From Hymenobacter cavernae (GTDB lineage: Bacteria > Bacteroidota > Bacteroidia > Cytophagales > Hymenobacteraceae), in assembly GCF_014641455.1 (NCBI RefSeq), contig NZ_BMHT01000005.1:313357-377356 (forward strand): a stretch of 64,000 bases of DNA, written 5' to 3'. The position numbers and the translations under genes are program-made. Below, in pieces: positions 61,786 to 64,000 of the stretch. The notes beneath the pieces are model-generated. The model saw only the letters and a program-made list of their open reading frames with translations. It did no database searches and was not told where the DNA came from. Positions within the stretch are counted from its first letter, which is position 1. Each line of letters opens with the position of its first letter.

Positions 61786-62679
61786 TTATCGGCTGGAAGC
61801 TAAAGCCTCAGCGCCACCTACGATTTCGAGAATCTCCGTGGTAATAGCTGCCTGGCGCGTACGGTTATACGTCAGCTTGAGCGACTTGAGTAGCTCACCG
61901 GCGTTTTCCGTAGCCTTGTCCATGGCCGTCATCCGTGCGCCGTGCTCCGAAGCATTGCTTTCTAATACCGCCTTGTAGAGCTGAATCTTGAGCGACTGTG
62001 GGATAAGCGTTTGTACGATTTCCTCTTTCGAAGGCTCGAAGATGTAGTCGATGTTGGAAGTCGCAACAGCTTCAGCAGGTGCCTCAGTAGGCACCAGCGG
62101 CAGCAGCTGCTCCGAGCGCACGATCTGGGTCGCTACGTTCTTGAATTCGTTGTACACCACCACCACCTGATCGAATTGACCATTGCGGAAGCCCTCCATC
62201 GCCTGCTCAGCTGCAACACGAACCGTATCGAAGGAAAGCTGGCTGAAAACGTGCGTGTACTCGCCCAGCACCGGACCACGCTTCGAGAAGTAATCGTGGG
62301 CCCGCTTACCGATGGCCATTACCGTGATATTGCCAGCCGCAGCCTGCGTTGCGTAGCGCTCAGCAATCAACTGGTTTACTCCTTTGAAGATGTTGCTGTT
62401 GAATGCACCAGCCAAGCCTCGGTCGGAAGTAATAGCGATAATAAGTACGCGGTTCACATCACGCTGAACGCCGTACTCGCTTACCATATCATCGTCACCT
62501 GCTAGGCTAGTCAGGTTACTCAGAATGCTGTTGAGCCGCTGCGCGTAGGGGCGCATCCGCAAAATGTTATCCTGAGCCCGACGTAGCTTAGCCGCCGCCA
62601 CCATTTTCATGGCTTTGGTGATTTGCTGTGTGCTCTGCACCGACACGATACGGTTACGAACTTCTTTTAAGCTAGCCAT
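61786..62679 (-). CDS. atpG: ATP synthase F1 gamma subunit
   Basis: 297 residues. The N-terminus MASLKEVRNRIVSVQSTQQI is the conserved coiled-coil start, and the C-terminus TYNRTRQAAITTEILEIVGG is its partner helix. The gamma subunit is the rotating shaft of the F1 motor. It follows atpA in the same direction after 89 nt that contain a hairpin. Confidence 0.97.
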   Translation of the reverse strand: MASLKEVRNRIVSVQSTQQITKAMKMVAAAKLRRAQDNILRMRPYAQRLNSILSNLTSLAGDDDMVSEYGVQRDVNRVLIIAITSDRGLAGAFNSNIFKGVNQLIAERYATQAAAGNITVMAIGKRAHDYFSKRGPVLGEYTHVFSQLSFDTVRVAAEQAMEGFRNGQFDQVVVVYNEFKNVATQIVRSEQLLPLVPTEAPAEAVATSNIDYIFEPSKEEIVQTLIPQSLKIQLYKAVLESNASEHGARMTAMDKATENAGELLKSLKLTYNRTRQAAITTEILEIVGGAEALASSR

Positions 62680-62702
62680 TTATTGAATGGTTGAATTGTT
62701 AA

Positions 62703-62760
62703 ATGGCTAAATGATTGATTGTTCTGGCACCTAGGTGCGAACGACCAACCATTTAGCCAT
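62703..62760. repeat. Hairpin between atpA and atpG with palindromic centre
   Basis: Eleven-nt arms (62703-62713 and 62750-62760). The loop carries the 12-nt palindrome GCACCTAGGTGC (62727-62738), a copy of the window-wide motif. The structure lies within the ATP synthase operon, so it may tune the relative expression of the subunits. Confidence 0.6.
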
Positions 62761-62768
62761 CTAGCTAG

Positions 62769-64000
62769 TTACTTCGCGTAAGCAGCCGAAAGGTCTTTTG
62801 CTACCTGACGAATTGCGCTGGTGATAGAGTCATCTAATTTACCGGCTTTCAGCGCCTTCAGCTCTTCCGGATGACGCGTCTGCATCACCTGACGGAAATC
62901 GGCCTCAAACGTACGAACCTTGTCTACCGGCACTTGGTCGAGTAAGCCGTTTGTAGCAGCGTAGATGATAGCCACCTGATCTTCCACTTTCACCGGCGAG
63001 AATTGCGGCTGCTTCAAAATCTCCAGGTTACGACGGCCACGCTCAATGGTGAGTTTGGTTGAGGCGTCTAGGTCTGATCCGAATTTAGCAAAAGCCTCTA
63101 GCTCGCGGAACTGCGCCTGATCCAGCTTCAGCGTACCAGCCACTTTCTTCATCGACTTGATCTGAGCGTTACCACCTACGCGGCTCACCGAGATACCCAC
63201 GTTGATAGCAGGACGCACACCTGAGTTGAACAGGTTAGTTTCGAGGAAGATCTGACCATCCGTAATCGAAATTACGTTCGTTGGAATGTACGCCGATACG
63301 TCACCAGCCTGTGTTTCGATGAGCGGCAAAGCCGTCAGCGAACCACCGCCTTTTACCAAGTGCTTGATGCTCTCGGGAAGGTCGTTCATGTCGCGGGCAA
63401 TAGCGTCGGAAGCGTTGATCTTCGCAGCACGCTCGAGCAAGCGGCTGTGCAGGTAGAACACATCACCAGGGTATGCCTCACGTCCTGGAGGACGGCGCAG
63501 CAGCAGCGACACCTCGCGGTAAGCCACGGCCTGCTTCGACAAGTCATCATACACAACTAAAGCCGGGCGGCCCGTGTCGCGGAAGAACTCGCCGATAGCA
63601 GCACCGGTGAAAGGCGCGAAGAACTGCATCGGAGCCGGGTCGGAAGCCGAAGCGGCTACCACCACCGTGTAGTCCATAGCACCGCCGCGGGTCAGGGCAT
63701 TTACTACCTGCGCTACGGTCGAGGCTTTCTGACCAACAGCTACGTAAATGCAGAAAACAGGCTCACCGCGCTCAAAGTACTCACGTTGGTTCAGGATAGT
63801 GTCAAGCGCTACCGTCGACTTCCCCGTCTGGCGGTCACCGATGATCAGCTCACGCTGACCGCGACCAATCGGAATCATGGCGTCAATAGCCTTGATACCC
63901 GTTTGCAGTGGCTCGTTTACAGGCTGACGGTAGATAACGCCAGGAGCTTTACGCTCCAAAGGCATATCGTAAGTCTGCCCCTGAACCGGACCACGACCAT
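62769..64000 (-). CDS. atpA: ATP synthase F1 alpha subunit (5' part outside window)
   Basis: The visible 410 codons are the C-terminal four fifths. The frame is open to the window edge, since codons for [11 protein letters not shown] precede [10 protein letters not shown]. The P-loop (GDRQTGKST) and the catalytic-interface arginine region ([25 protein letters not shown]) are present. The missing N-terminus includes the beta-barrel domain. The protein is part of the F1 head with beta, and atpG follows. Confidence 0.97.
   Translation of the reverse strand, partial: GRGPVQGQTYDMPLERKAPGVIYRQPVNEPLQTGIKAIDAMIPIGRGQRELIIGDRQTGKSTVALDTILNQREYFERGEPVFCIYVAVGQKASTVAQVVNALTRGGAMDYTVVVAASASDPAPMQFFAPFTGAAIGEFFRDTGRPALVVYDDLSKQAVAYREVSLLLRRPPGREAYPGDVFYLHSRLLERAAKINASDAIARDMNDLPESIKHLVKGGGSLTALPLIETQAGDVSAYIPTNVISITDGQIFLETNLFNSGVRPAINVGISVSRVGGNAQIKSMKKVAGTLKLDQAQFRELEAFAKFGSDLDASTKLTIERGRRNLEILKQPQFSPVKVEDQVAIIYAATNGLLDQVPVDKVRTFEADFRQVMQTRHPEELKALKAGKLDDSITSAIRQVAKDLSAAYAK

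Larger units (their letters stand above)
66..62736. repeat. Dispersed iterated palindrome ACCTAGGT (core CCTAGG)
   Basis: The first copy is near 66 and the last near 62736. Reading the whole window by eye I count about 77 CCTAGG and about 43 full ACCTAGGT octamers. At roughly 56% GC, chance predicts about 19 and about 1. Copies lie in genes on both strands, where they usually read CTA GGT (Leu-Gly), and in most spacers, often just after stop codons. Related forms such as ACCTAGCT are also common. The palindrome is short and has no conserved flanks, so it is a sequence-wide signal and not a mobile repeat. Its function is unknown. Confidence 0.85.

Overview
This window is a stretch of chromosome from a member of the Bacteroidota, most probably Hymenobacter or a close relative (Cytophagales). 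The evidence is a type IX secretion C-terminal sorting domain, a MurF-alanine racemase fusion, a DUF5686 protein, a PafA-type phosphatase, paired RND efflux systems, Bacteroidota promoters (-7 box TAnnTTTG), few visible Shine-Dalgarno sequences, and GC-rich genes separated by AT-richer spacers. I see no phage, transposase, integrase or CRISPR array. It looks like ordinary core and semi-core chromosome.

Layout. 0-6.3 kb (all minus strand): an OmpA-like lipoprotein, an alpha/beta hydrolase that lacks its nucleophile, murF-alr and an outer-membrane barrel. 6.7-18.2 kb: a YfhO-type membrane protein, a PLP deaminase/desulfhydrase, a DUF4230 protein, recX, two tandem exported ferritin-like proteins, a GT39-type glycosyltransferase and a DUF5686 protein. 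18.9-24.7 kb: an RND efflux operon (adaptor, pump, outer-membrane factor) with a long REP-like inverted repeat between adaptor and pump. 24.8-34.4 kb: small envelope genes, FkbM methyltransferase, tRNA-Thr(CGT), a cupin, a desaturase that closely resembles eukaryotic sphingolipid delta-4 desaturases, an outer-membrane barrel, an SDR, an HExxH protein, an NlpC/P60 peptidase, a YkvA-like protein and an acyl-carrier-like protein. 34.6-41.5 kb: a second RND operon headed by its own TetR regulator, which has a clear operator in its promoter. 41.7-48.4 kb: ispF, two tandem M28 peptidases, lutB and a channel-like membrane protein. 48.7-58.2 kb: a large T9SS cargo protein, L-serine dehydratase, msrB, a ClC transporter with CBS domains, the NAD(P)HX repair enzyme, a UbiA-like protein and a DUF6766 protein. 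58.3-64 kb: ppa, pafA, a HAD phosphatase, atpG and the 3' part of atpA.

The most striking signal is not a gene. The palindrome ACCTAGGT (core CCTAGG) recurs throughout the window in both genes and spacers. By hand I count about 77 CCTAGG and about 43 ACCTAGGT, where base composition predicts roughly 19 and 1. In genes it usually reads as CTA GGT (Leu-Gly). This resembles the highly iterated palindrome HIP1 of cyanobacteria. Other points are the DEGS-like desaturase, an acyl carrier protein whose attachment serine is threonine, a hydrolase with GHGEGG in place of GHSxGG, and a set of unusually long perfect inverted repeats at gene ends.
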